Source: Candidatus Peribacterales bacterium
Lineage (GTDB): Bacteria > Patescibacteriota > Gracilibacteria > Peribacterales > Peribacteraceae
Assembly (NCBI GenBank): GCA_021731345.1
Contig: JAKFXO010000140.1
Span: 1 to 5,309 of the forward strand
Length of the DNA: 5,309 nucleotides
Direction: 5' to 3'
The notes beneath the pieces were generated by a model that had not been told where the DNA came from, ran no database searches, and saw only the letters and a list, made by a program, of their open reading frames with translations. Shown here piece by piece: positions 1 to 5,309 of this stretch. The translations under genes and the position numbers were made by a program. Position 1 is the first letter of the stretch; every line of letters begins with the position of its first letter.

Positions 1-403
1 CGATCTTGCAAGTGCTGCTACAACCATCACCACTCTGGAAGTCACCGTCGTCACACGTTTCGTCGTCAGCATTTCCGACGATGCCGTCTGCTCCTTCGGT
101 CTGAATGTTGGAGTCGCCACAGGCAAGCTGGCAGGAATTTTGTCCTGAACCTGAACAGAAGTAACCCTGTTCGATCTGACACGTTGCACTACAGCCGTCC
201 CCATCAGTTGTGTTGGTGTCGTCACAGGCTTCGGAGCCTTCTTTGACTCCGTCACCACAGACGGGGTCTTCGGTACAAACGCTCGGAGTAGAACCAGTAC
301 AGGAGAATCCTGACTCGACCGTACACGTTGCGCTGCAACCATCGCCAGAATCAGTATCTCCATCGTCACAGACTTCCGTTACTTCTTTCTCTCCGTCACC
401 ACA
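1..403 (-). repeat. DUF4215-type repeat array of the left-edge gene
   Basis: Three consecutive units from residue 209 to the window edge. Units one and two are regular (about 43 residues). Unit three is expanded by an acidic, Gly-rich insert (EGADGIVGNADD, 311-322) between CGDS and CDDG. The array continues out of the window, so the total number of units is unknown. Confidence 0.85.
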
Positions 404-1027
404 GACGGCTGGCTGCCGAACAGTAAGGAGCGCGCCGGATGCTTCATTGACGATGAAGAAGTATAGCGAGTTACGAGACAGCTGTGCGCCCGTCGCCGTA
501 TCCGTTGCAGCCATCGTGATCCCGTTTGTGGACTCGAACGTTGCAATAGAGCCGCCATTTTGAGCATCCTCAGCCCTGGCCTTCGCTGATGCGAAGAACT
601 GGCCTGGGAATCTCTCGGTCAGCACCGGTGCGGTCTTGTTGGCTTTTTCAGCACCAGCTGTTGCTGACGAATATTTGTAACCGAAGTAGTTTACGGAGTG
701 CACACCAGCAACCGTGAGTGCGTCATCAAGTGTTGCCTCATCAATCGTCTGATCATCAGGTACAACGACGAGGTACAGAGAATCTTCGATGAGCGTCTCA
801 CTGTCTGTTCCGGTTGGGAACGTGACTTTCTTCACGGAAATTCCTGACTTCTTACCGATCTCAGAAATGGCTCCTGTGAGCGGAGAAGACGAGCTATCAA
901 AACCAAATGGAAGTGGAATATCATTCGTAGAATTCAGCTTCGCAACGGATACAAAGACAGAGAGTGTCACCACACCGAGTGCGAGAGTGATAATGCCGAC
1001 TGCTTTTTGGCGCTTCGTGAATGTCAT
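1..1027 (-). CDS. Exported cysteine-rich DUF4215-repeat protein, 3' end outside the window
   Basis: The first 342 codons of a gene that stays open to the left edge. The ATG is set by a TAATG overlap with the stop of the upstream gene, which suggests translational coupling; no Shine-Dalgarno is visible. Residues 1-8 carry positive charges (K5, R6, K8) and 9-28 form a hydrophobic segment, either a signal anchor or an uncleaved signal peptide. Residues about 36-208 form a module shared with the 783-residue neighbour: IPLPFG at 37-42, NYFGYKYS at 113-120, RFPGQFFASAKARAED at 139-154 and YFFIVNE at 189-195. From residue 209 come three cysteine-rich repeats (209-251, 257-299, 303 to the edge) of the form CGDG...E.CDDG(D/N)...GDGCS..C..E.G(Y/F).C, which is the DUF4215 / Myxococcus cysteine-rich repeat pattern. 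The protein is probably displayed outside the membrane. Its molecular role is not recognisable, and more domains may lie beyond the edge. Confidence 0.88.
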   Translation of the reverse strand, partial: MTFTKRQKAVGIITLALGVVTLSVFVSVAKLNSTNDIPLPFGFDSSSSPLTGAISEIGKKSGISVKKVTFPTGTDSETLIEDSLYLVVVPDDQTIDEATLDDALTVAGVHSVNYFGYKYSSATAGAEKANKTAPVLTERFPGQFFASAKARAEDAQNGGSIATFESTNGITMAATDTATGAQLSRNSLYFFIVNEASGALLTVRQPAVCGDGEKEVTEVCDDGDTDSGDGCSATCTVESGFSCTGSTPSVCTEDPVCGDGVKEGSEACDDTNTTDGDGCSATCQIEQGYFCSGSGQNSCQLACGDSNIQTEGADGIVGNADDETCDDGDFQSGDGCSSTCKI

Positions 1028-3378
1028 TAGAAGCTTGGGGTGGGAGTGGTGAGATTGCAGGAGTTATCACAATCATCAGTCTCGACACTATTGCCATCAT
1101 CACATTCCTCTGTGCCCTGAATGAATGTGTCACCGCAGGTTGCTAGCTCGCACACATTGGTACAAGCGTCCGTATTCAGGCTATTGCCGTCATCACAATC
1201 TTCACCGCTTTCTACAGTACCGTTTCCGCAGACAGGGTCAGGCGTACAAACGCTCGGCTCACCTGTACAGGAGTATCCGGCTTCGACAGCACAAACATTG
1301 CTGCAGCCATCGCCACTATCAGTGTCTCCATCATCACAGACTTCCGTGCCAGCAATGACGCCGTCACCACACTCAGGGGCTGAGCCATGCAGATCAACCT
1401 GAGTGAAGAGCGTGGTCTGAGCGAGCGTCACATGAATGTCACACTCGGTCGTGCATGTTCCGTTTGTTTCGATGCCCGCGAGAGCATCCTCACCAACGAT
1501 CGATGCATCAATGTACGTCTGCGCAGTAGCAAACGGAGTGTTTGCCGTAGCGAATGCAAACTTCACTGGATCTTGTGGAGTGTCGACAAATGATCCGATG
1601 ACTTCATAAATAGTGCCAGAACCAGTCGTCACAACATTCGAGCCCGATACCGTGAGAGTCACATCTGAGGATCCTGATCGAACAATGGAAGCAAGTGTCA
1701 CAACAGCGTCTGTGACGCTATCACCATTCGTGTCTTTCTTGAGCTTGAATCCAGACATCGCTGTACCGGAACCTGTTACTGCACGCATACGTAGTGCATG
1801 AAGATCGATACTTTCACCACTTGCTGTCGCTGTGAAGCGGAGCAAGACCTTATCCTCAAGCGGTGCGCCTGTACCTGTTGCAGGTAGTGCATCAGAAACA
1901 ATGAGTAAGTCAGCAGAGGAACCAGACGATGGGATGAGGCTACACACGCTCGGAGCACCCGAACACGTGTATCCAGACTCAATGGCACATGTTGCGCTAC
2001 AACCATCTCCAGAAGCGACATCTGCATCATCACAGGCTTCGCCGGATTGAATAATACCGTTACCGCAGACAGGTGGATTTGTGATCGTCCACAGAATAGA
2101 CGGACGCGTGATGACGGAAATCTGACAGACGGCTTGAGCACAGACTGCATCCGTACGAATGCCGGAGAGCAAGACTGCAGGGTTTTCACGGCGACCTGCA
2201 ACATAACCAGACGTTGCCGTAGAAAGCTTCAGCTGTAAGAGATGTCCCGATGGAACGTTCGGAGCAATGTCAGCGACGATTTCAAATGTCATCGCTGCAC
2301 CTGCGCCAATAAGCTGACCACTGACACCGTTCAAGGCATCAAAGGTCAATGTACCGGAGACAGGAGAAACGCCTGACTGCACCACAGTATCGACACGCCC
2401 GTCGTTATTTGAATCTCGCATGAGCTTGAAATTCTGTGCATCAGCGAGCGAACCGGTCTGGGTCGTAGCGACAATTTTCGTGAGACGTAGAAGCTCAGCA
2501 GCCCCTGCGTCAAAACGCAGCAGTGTCACACCAGTTTGGCTGGCACGCACCGTTCCGGATGTTGCGACGGTCTGTACCGAAATCGCCATCTTTGCGCCGG
2601 TTGCCGTGCTACCAGATCCAAAAGGAATAGGGATGTTGTAGTGACAACTATTGGTACATGCATTGTTATCGTTACCATCTGCGTCATCACAATCTTCACC
2701 AGGCTCAAGAATCGCATTACCGCACATGCCACCGTTTCTCGCAAAAAGACGTGCACCGTTCTCCTCATTCACAATAAAGACATACAGCGCACCCGCAGGA
2801 TCCATTCGGACTGAACCTGCAGTGCCATTTGTCGGCAAGAAGGTGACGTTATTTTGCTGCTCAAATGCGATGAGCTGATTGCCAAAAGCGACGTCTTCAG
2901 CACGAGCTTTTGCACTCGCAAAAAATTGCCCTGGAAAACGATGTTGAAAGAGAATCGCCGCAATATCGCGACGCTCCATCGTCGCAGCTGCATCAGAATA
3001 ACGATAGCCGTAGTAATTCATAAAACGACCAGAGCCTGTGACAGCAGCCATCGCAGTATCGAGTGGCACATCCAAGACATCTGGAAGATTTGGAATATGT
3101 ACAAGATAAATACGATCGGGCAGAAGTACTTCAAACTTCTCAGCATTTCGATACGTCACTTCATACACATCAATACCATTACGCTTTCCGATAGGTGTCA
3201 CTTTTCCCTGCAAGTTGCTCCCCTGCGTGCCGAATGGCAGCGGAATGTTTCCCTGCATGAGCGGTTTTGGCGCACCAGAAAAAAGCATCATGAAAACACC
3301 AACAGTTGCGACTGATCCGGCAACTCCGAGGAGCGTCTTCTTTGAGACCCACGATGCTGGAAGTGGAGATGAAATCAT
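1027..3378 (-). CDS. Large membrane-anchored surface protein with DUF4215 repeats and two beta-rich domains
   Basis: 783 residues. K13-K14 precede a hydrophobic segment at about 15-34, read as a signal anchor. Residues 44-210 form the module shared with the next gene (IPLPFG 45-50, NYYGYRYS 121-128, RFPGQFFASAKARAED 147-162, YVFIVNE 199-205). DUF4215-like cysteine repeats follow at 219-245, 438-479, 670-711, 717-743 and 748-774. Between them are two related beta-rich domains, about 264-430 and 487-662, each with a DxNxDxxxD loop (322-330, 549-557) like a calcium-binding loop. The protein ends in a Pro/Thr tail without a second membrane segment, so it should be held by its N-terminus and project outward. 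The start lies 9 bases from the previous gene's stop codon and no Shine-Dalgarno is visible, so translation is probably coupled. Architecture suggests a structural, adhesive or binding surface protein; no catalytic motif was seen. Confidence 0.93.
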   Translation of the reverse strand: MISSPLPASWVSKKTLLGVAGSVATVGVFMMLFSGAPKPLMQGNIPLPFGTQGSNLQGKVTPIGKRNGIDVYEVTYRNAEKFEVLLPDRIYLVHIPNLPDVLDVPLDTAMAAVTGSGRFMNYYGYRYSDAAATMERRDIAAILFQHRFPGQFFASAKARAEDVAFGNQLIAFEQQNNVTFLPTNGTAGSVRMDPAGALYVFIVNEENGARLFARNGGMCGNAILEPGEDCDDADGNDNNACTNSCHYNIPIPFGSGSTATGAKMAISVQTVATSGTVRASQTGVTLLRFDAGAAELLRLTKIVATTQTGSLADAQNFKLMRDSNNDGRVDTVVQSGVSPVSGTLTFDALNGVSGQLIGAGAAMTFEIVADIAPNVPSGHLLQLKLSTATSGYVAGRRENPAVLLSGIRTDAVCAQAVCQISVITRPSILWTITNPPVCGNGIIQSGEACDDADVASGDGCSATCAIESGYTCSGAPSVCSLIPSSGSSADLLIVSDALPATGTGAPLEDKVLLRFTATASGESIDLHALRMRAVTGSGTAMSGFKLKKDTNGDSVTDAVVTLASIVRSGSSDVTLTVSGSNVVTTGSGTIYEVIGSFVDTPQDPVKFAFATANTPFATAQTYIDASIVGEDALAGIETNGTCTTECDIHVTLAQTTLFTQVDLHGSAPECGDGVIAGTEVCDDGDTDSGDGCSNVCAVEAGYSCTGEPSVCTPDPVCGNGTVESGEDCDDGNSLNTDACTNVCELATCGDTFIQGTEECDDGNSVETDDCDNSCNLTTPTPSF
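1057..1371 (-). repeat. Three C-terminal DUF4215-type repeats of the 783-residue protein
   Basis: Residues 670-774. The first copy is full length (CGDG...CDDGDTDSGDGCSNVC, then GYSCTGEPSVC); the next two are shortened and lack the GY.C segment (CGNG...CDDGNSLNTDACTNVC and CGDT...CDDGNSVETDDCDNSC). Regular cysteine spacing implies disulfide bonding outside the cytoplasm. The array lies at the end of the protein, just before a Pro/Thr tail. Confidence 0.85.
1393..1920 (-). repeat. Beta-rich domain, copy B of an internal duplication
   Basis: Residues about 487-662. Landmarks matching copy A: VLLRF (511-515), GFKLKKDTNGDSVTDAVV (543-560), TIYEVIGSFVD (589-599), VKFAFATAN (605-613) and GIETNGTCTTECDIHV (635-650). 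The calcium-like loop and the cysteine pair are kept, the latter with one residue fewer between the cysteines. Confidence 0.65.
1942..2067 (-). repeat. Single full-length DUF4215-type repeat between the two beta domains
   Basis: Residues 438-479: CGNG, E.CDDAD, GDGCSATC, E.GYTC and PSVC in the order typical of the family. It sits as a linker between the two beta-rich domain copies of the 783-residue protein. Confidence 0.85.
2089..2589 (-). repeat. Beta-rich domain, copy A of an internal duplication
   Basis: Residues about 264-430 of the 783-residue protein. Landmarks are TLLRF (285-289), NFKLMRDSNNDGRVDTVV (316-333), MTFEIVADIAP (363-373), LQLKLSTAT (381-389) and GIRTDAVCAQAVCQISV (406-422). 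The same landmarks recur in order in copy B. The family was not recognised; an immunoglobulin-like or related beta sandwich is inferred from the alternating pattern. Confidence 0.65.
2644..2724 (-). repeat. Short DUF4215-like repeat after the shared N-terminal module
   Basis: Residues 219-245: CGNAILEPGEDCDDADGND followed by ACTNSC. It lacks the trailing GY.C...C part, like the last two repeats at the C-terminus. It occupies the same place as the first repeat in the downstream paralogue, directly after the shared module. Confidence 0.75.
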
Positions 3379-3386
3379 GAGGAAAC

Positions 3387-3926
3387 TTAGGCTGCAAATG
3401 CCATGCGACGTGCACGAATTTGTGCATACGCAAATGTGCTCACCGCAGCGAGAATCATGGCTGCAATTGCGAGAACGCTTTCTGGACCGGTAGCCGTGAC
3501 GCGCGGAGCTCCGCTGTGAAGCACGTTACCGTTAGCATCCGTCACCGTGCTGTCACCACCGATAATAATAGTAGGACCTCCGGATGACCTTTCATCAGCG
3601 ATACGATCCTGACGACGCTCATACGTGGCGTTCTGATCAAGGAGTCCTTTTGGTTGTGGTGAGTTATCGGGAACATACGTATCAACCGGCTCATCATGAA
3701 TAGATGGCAGATTGGCCTGCGCTGCATTGCGGATCTCAGCTTGACGAGCCTGCTGCTGCTCAATCACCGCATCACCCTCGCGTTCAAGCGGAGGTGCAGG
3801 CTGGAGCGTCAGGCTCTGTCCTCCGAACACTTGCTCAGGAGCGAGGTATGCAAATCCGCTCACGGGAGCGAGTAGAGTAGCGATGCCAAGAGCGGCAAAC
3901 GCAACGGAGAAGGAGATTTTTTCCAT
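3387..3926 (-). CDS. Small exported protein with signal peptide and C-terminal sorting-like tail
   Basis: 179 residues, family not recognised. Residues 1-26 look like a Sec signal peptide: K3, a hydrophobic core 7-22, and a possible signal-peptidase site after GFA (24-26). The middle (about 45-115) is polar and rich in Gln, Pro, Glu, Asp and Arg, probably flexible or partly helical (EQQQARQAEIRNAAQA 56-71). A Gly/Ser/Thr-rich stretch at 114-145 follows. The C-terminus has TATGPE (144-149), a hydrophobic segment 150-168 and RARR (171-174). This resembles the layout of C-terminal sorting signals (short motif, membrane segment, basic tail), though it is not a canonical LPxTG. It is the first gene after a good promoter and lies directly upstream of the 783-residue gene, so it is probably part of the same surface system. 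It could equally be a simple bitopic membrane protein. Confidence 0.85.
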   Translation of the reverse strand: MEKISFSVAFAALGIATLLAPVSGFAYLAPEQVFGGQSLTLQPAPPLEREGDAVIEQQQARQAEIRNAAQANLPSIHDEPVDTYVPDNSPQPKGLLDQNATYERRQDRIADERSSGGPTIIIGGDSTVTDANGNVLHSGAPRVTATGPESVLAIAAMILAAVSTFAYAQIRARRMAFAA

Positions 3927-3952
3927 GGGTATTGGTGTGTAATTTTCTAGGC

Positions 3953-3981
3953 ATTATACCTCTTCTTACTGTTTTTCACAA
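3953..3981 (-). promoter_or_regulatory. Sigma-70 type promoter of the three-gene surface-protein operon
   Basis: On the minus strand a TTGTGA -35 box (3981-3976) is followed after exactly 17 bases by a perfect TATAAT -10 box (3958-3953). The predicted start is near 3946, leaving a leader of about 20 bases before the ATG at 3926. That leader has no GGAGG-like sequence. The promoter occupies most of the 64-base gap after the thrombospondin-repeat gene, in which I see no terminator, so read-through from upstream is also possible. Confidence 0.75.
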
Positions 3982-3990
3982 GATGGCTAT

Positions 3991-5112
3991 CTATTCATCG
4001 GTATCCATAGGGAGGTTCGGGATCGGGAATTCCGGTGCATCGACGCCGCGTGCAGAGTCGGTCAGACGGTTGCCGTCCTGGGACTGGAGCAGGCTCCATT
4101 TGTAATCCCAGTCTGGACGACCAAAGGTCTCAGGATTCCTCGGATTTGTTTCGCCTTGGTCAACAGTGCAGTTCTGGTTCATATCCTCGCCAAAGACCGG
4201 AGAGGAAGGACGTTCCATACATGCCCTTTCACCTTGCGCGTCATTGAAACAGACAACCTGACGAGGCTCAGGGCAGCCGTTGCCAGAACCGTTACCGTCA
4301 CAGAGTCCGTCACGATCCGTGTCGCTGACGAGTGCGCTCGTCTCATTCGTCTCGATCGCACCATTCATATTTTTGTCCTCACAACGGTCACCAAGACCAT
4401 CGCGGTCTGTGTCAGCTTCATGTGGATTTGTCTTCGTCCTAAACACTTCGCTTCCATCTGCGATGCCGTCACGATCCGTATCCGGATCATTCGGGTTCGT
4501 GCCAACTTCACGCTCACGTTCGTTATTCAGATCATCACCATCGGTATCCACACCGACCGGCAAAATGACGGCGCTCATGACGTAGCATGTCTGTCCGCCG
4601 TACAAAATTTCTGCAATCGATGCAGACGCTTTCGGGTCTTTTGCAGTCGTTGCAGCGAGGATATCGGTTAGGCTGTTATCCGCAGGAACTGGCCGTGCAA
4701 GCTGTGTCTTGCGTTCGCCAATCGAGTAGAAGAATTGGCCGTCGTACATCTTTTTTCCAAGGTAACCTTTCGCTTTGTTGTCAGGCTCATTGCCGCTGAA
4801 GCAGTAACCCCAGTAACGTTTTTCATCAAAGTCCGGTCCACCAAAAAATGTGATCCTAGGAATTCGCGTACCCTGCGGAACAGTGAAGATGACATGTGTA
4901 TCCGAGGGTGCGGAAAATCCATCGATGGCACGCTGTTCCTCATAACGCTGCGTTGGCACAACGCCTTGCTGTTGCGGTGTCGTGAGGCGACCCTGCAACG
5001 GTCCAACTCCCAGGTTACGCACGAGCGCAGCACCACCGACGATGACGGCACACCCGAGCAGGGTGAGCGTTGCGTACTTGAGTGTCTGCACGATGTAGGG
5101 ATTTGGACGCAT
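3991..5112 (-). CDS. Membrane-anchored protein with thrombospondin type 3 calcium repeats
   Basis: 373 residues from the ATG; a TTG directly upstream (5115) is in frame but less likely, because the -10 box would put the transcript start at about 5112. Residues about 13-31 form one membrane segment. A globular region (about 70-187) contains HVIFTVP (73-79), RYWGYCFS (99-106), DGQFF (124-128) and CYVMSAVILP (176-185). These align in order and spacing with the shared module of the two DUF4215 proteins downstream, so this looks like a divergent third member. It alone has C104 and C176 in that module, a possible disulfide. Residues 188-272 hold thrombospondin type 3 repeats (DTDGDD, DTDRDG three times), which bind calcium in this family. 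A further Cys-containing region and an acidic, Pro-rich C-terminus follow, with no second membrane segment. The stop is TAG. It is likely exposed on the cell surface; binding partner unknown. Confidence 0.9.
   Translation of the reverse strand: MRPNPYIVQTLKYATLTLLGCAVIVGGAALVRNLGVGPLQGRLTTPQQQGVVPTQRYEEQRAIDGFSAPSDTHVIFTVPQGTRIPRITFFGGPDFDEKRYWGYCFSGNEPDNKAKGYLGKKMYDGQFFYSIGERKTQLARPVPADNSLTDILAATTAKDPKASASIAEILYGGQTCYVMSAVILPVGVDTDGDDLNNEREREVGTNPNDPDTDRDGIADGSEVFRTKTNPHEADTDRDGLGDRCEDKNMNGAIETNETSALVSDTDRDGLCDGNGSGNGCPEPRQVVCFNDAQGERACMERPSSPVFGEDMNQNCTVDQGETNPRNPETFGRPDWDYKWSLLQSQDGNRLTDSARGVDAPEFPIPNLPMDTDE
4297..4551 (-). repeat. Thrombospondin type 3 calcium-binding repeats
   Basis: Residues 188-272 of the 373-residue protein. 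Acidic loops DTDGDD (189-194), DTDRDG (211-216), DTDRDG (234-239) and DTDRDG (264-269) are separated by TNPNDP, TNPHEA and a longer NMNGAIETNET segment. This is the familiar alternation of D.D.DG loops and TNP turns that bind calcium in this family. Confidence 0.88.
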
Positions 5113-5118
5113 CAAAAC

Positions 5119-5147
5119 ATTATACCATAAAGTGCTCCTACTTTGTA
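5119..5147 (-). promoter_or_regulatory. Extended -10 promoter of the thrombospondin-repeat gene, probably leaderless
   Basis: TATAAT lies at 5124-5119 on the minus strand, preceded by TGG (5127-5125), giving a full extended -10 element (TGnTATAAT). At 17 bases spacing the -35 position reads TACAAA, a poor match, as is common for extended -10 promoters. With the last T of the box at -7, the transcript would start at about 5112, which is the A of the ATG. This predicts an mRNA with essentially no leader. Confidence 0.7.
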
Positions 5148-5153
5148 GGCATG

Positions 5154-5184
5154 AAAAAGCGCTTCTGTAAGCCGTTACAGCGCT
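5154..5184 (-). terminator. Rho-independent terminator after the RDD gene
   Basis: Read on the minus strand, AGCGCTGTAA pairs with TTACA and GCGCT around a CGGC loop. This gives two 5-bp stem blocks with a three-base bulge (GAA) on the 3' arm, followed directly by a run of five T. It begins 5 bases after the RDD stop codon and lies upstream of the promoter of the next gene, where a terminator is expected. Confidence 0.8.
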
Positions 5185-5189
5185 ACATT

Positions 5190-5309
5190 TCAGACGTCGA
5201 CAACGACTGTTCCCGCAATATGGTCATGAATACACCGCCTGTCGTTTTGGAGAATGAATGCTGAATCGACCAAAAAATAGAATGGAATCATGGAGAGAAG
5301 TGCATTCAG
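5190..5309 (-). CDS. RDD family membrane protein, C-terminal end only
   Basis: Only the last 39 codons and a TGA stop are in the window; the frame is open to the right edge. The peptide starts with a hydrophobic segment (LLSMIPFYFLVDSAFIL) followed by NDRRCIHDHIAGTVVV. This matches the typical end of RDD-family proteins, where a final membrane helix leads into a (D/K)RR..HD.IAGT.VV motif. RDD proteins are small integral membrane proteins, some linked to ion transport or stress, but many are uncharacterised, so no precise role is given. A terminator directly downstream separates it from the next gene. It was recognised from this short motif alone; its N-terminus and length cannot be seen. Confidence 0.75.
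   Translation of the reverse strand: MNALLSMIPFYFLVDSAFILQNDRRCIHDHIAGTVVVDV

Noticed and set aside
1..1371. Regularly spaced repeats resembling a CRISPR or DNA repeat array
   Set aside because: The periodicity follows codons of DUF4215-type protein repeats, with unit lengths in multiples of three and variable DNA identity; there are no constant repeats with unique spacers.
2388..2415. Dockerin domain in the 783-residue protein
   Set aside because: There is only one DxNxDxxxD loop per domain copy and it is inside a larger beta-rich domain; the paired loops and helices of a dockerin are missing.
2854..3315. Plus-strand open frame of 153 codons
   Set aside because: It is antisense to the conserved shared module of the 783-residue protein and shows no recognisable motif, so the conserved minus-strand frame explains the sequence.
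4156..4671. Plus-strand open frame of 171 codons
   Set aside because: It lies antisense to the thrombospondin repeats and encodes a low-complexity Val/Thr/Ile/Arg-rich peptide produced by the repeated Asp/Gly codons opposite. No promoter, start signal or domain supports it.
5040..5112. Lipoprotein signal in the thrombospondin-repeat protein (LLGC, residues 18-21)
   Set aside because: The cysteine sits in the middle of a hydrophobic stretch that continues for about ten residues, which fits a membrane anchor better than a cleaved lipobox.
5082..5264. Plus-strand frame of 60 codons at the right end
   Set aside because: It crosses the terminator, the promoter and the end of the RDD gene, all of which are better supported on the minus strand.
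1027..5309. UGA recoded as glycine, as in Gracilibacteria and SR1
   Set aside because: Glycine is encoded by GGN codons throughout, no long gene has an in-frame TGA, and the RDD motif ends naturally at a TGA just before a terminator.

Overview
The window reads as a compact bacterial genome segment with every supported gene on the minus strand, so transcription runs from high to low coordinates. Standard stop codons are used (TAA twice, TAG once, TGA once) and no gene contains an in-frame TGA, so the ordinary bacterial code applies. Base composition looks balanced, gaps are very short, and the genes encode exported proteins rich in DUF4215/Myxococcus-type cysteine repeats and thrombospondin type 3 calcium repeats. 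That mix suggests a Candidate Phyla Radiation (Patescibacteria) genome, perhaps the Peregrinibacteria/Peribacteria side. This is an inference: there is no marker gene here, and myxobacteria carry the same repeats but are usually much more GC-rich.

Layout in the direction of transcription: (1) 5309-5190, the last 39 codons of an RDD-family membrane protein, closed by a hairpin-plus-T-run terminator at 5184-5154. (2) A consensus extended -10 box placed so that the transcript should begin at or next to the ATG of the next gene. (3) 5112-3991, a 373-residue membrane-anchored protein with a globular domain followed by thrombospondin type 3 repeats. (4) A 64-base gap holding a good sigma-70 type promoter. 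(5) 3926-3387, a 179-residue exported protein with a signal peptide and a C-terminal sorting-like or membrane tail. (6) 3378-1027, a 783-residue anchored protein with five DUF4215-like repeats and two copies of a beta-rich domain. (7) 1027 to the left edge, the first 342 codons of a shorter paralogue, overlapping gene 6 by one base (TAATG).

Genes 5 to 7 look like one operon. The main point of interest is that genes 6 and 7 share a roughly 170-residue N-terminal module after their membrane segment, and gene 3 carries what looks like a divergent, collinear version of it. In all three, the module is followed by repeats expected to be stabilised by calcium or disulfides. I read this as a locus for a cell-surface protein family: one conserved membrane-proximal module with exchangeable repeat stalks, plus a small partner with a sorting-like tail. 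The function is unknown. None of the four visible start codons has a clear Shine-Dalgarno sequence.
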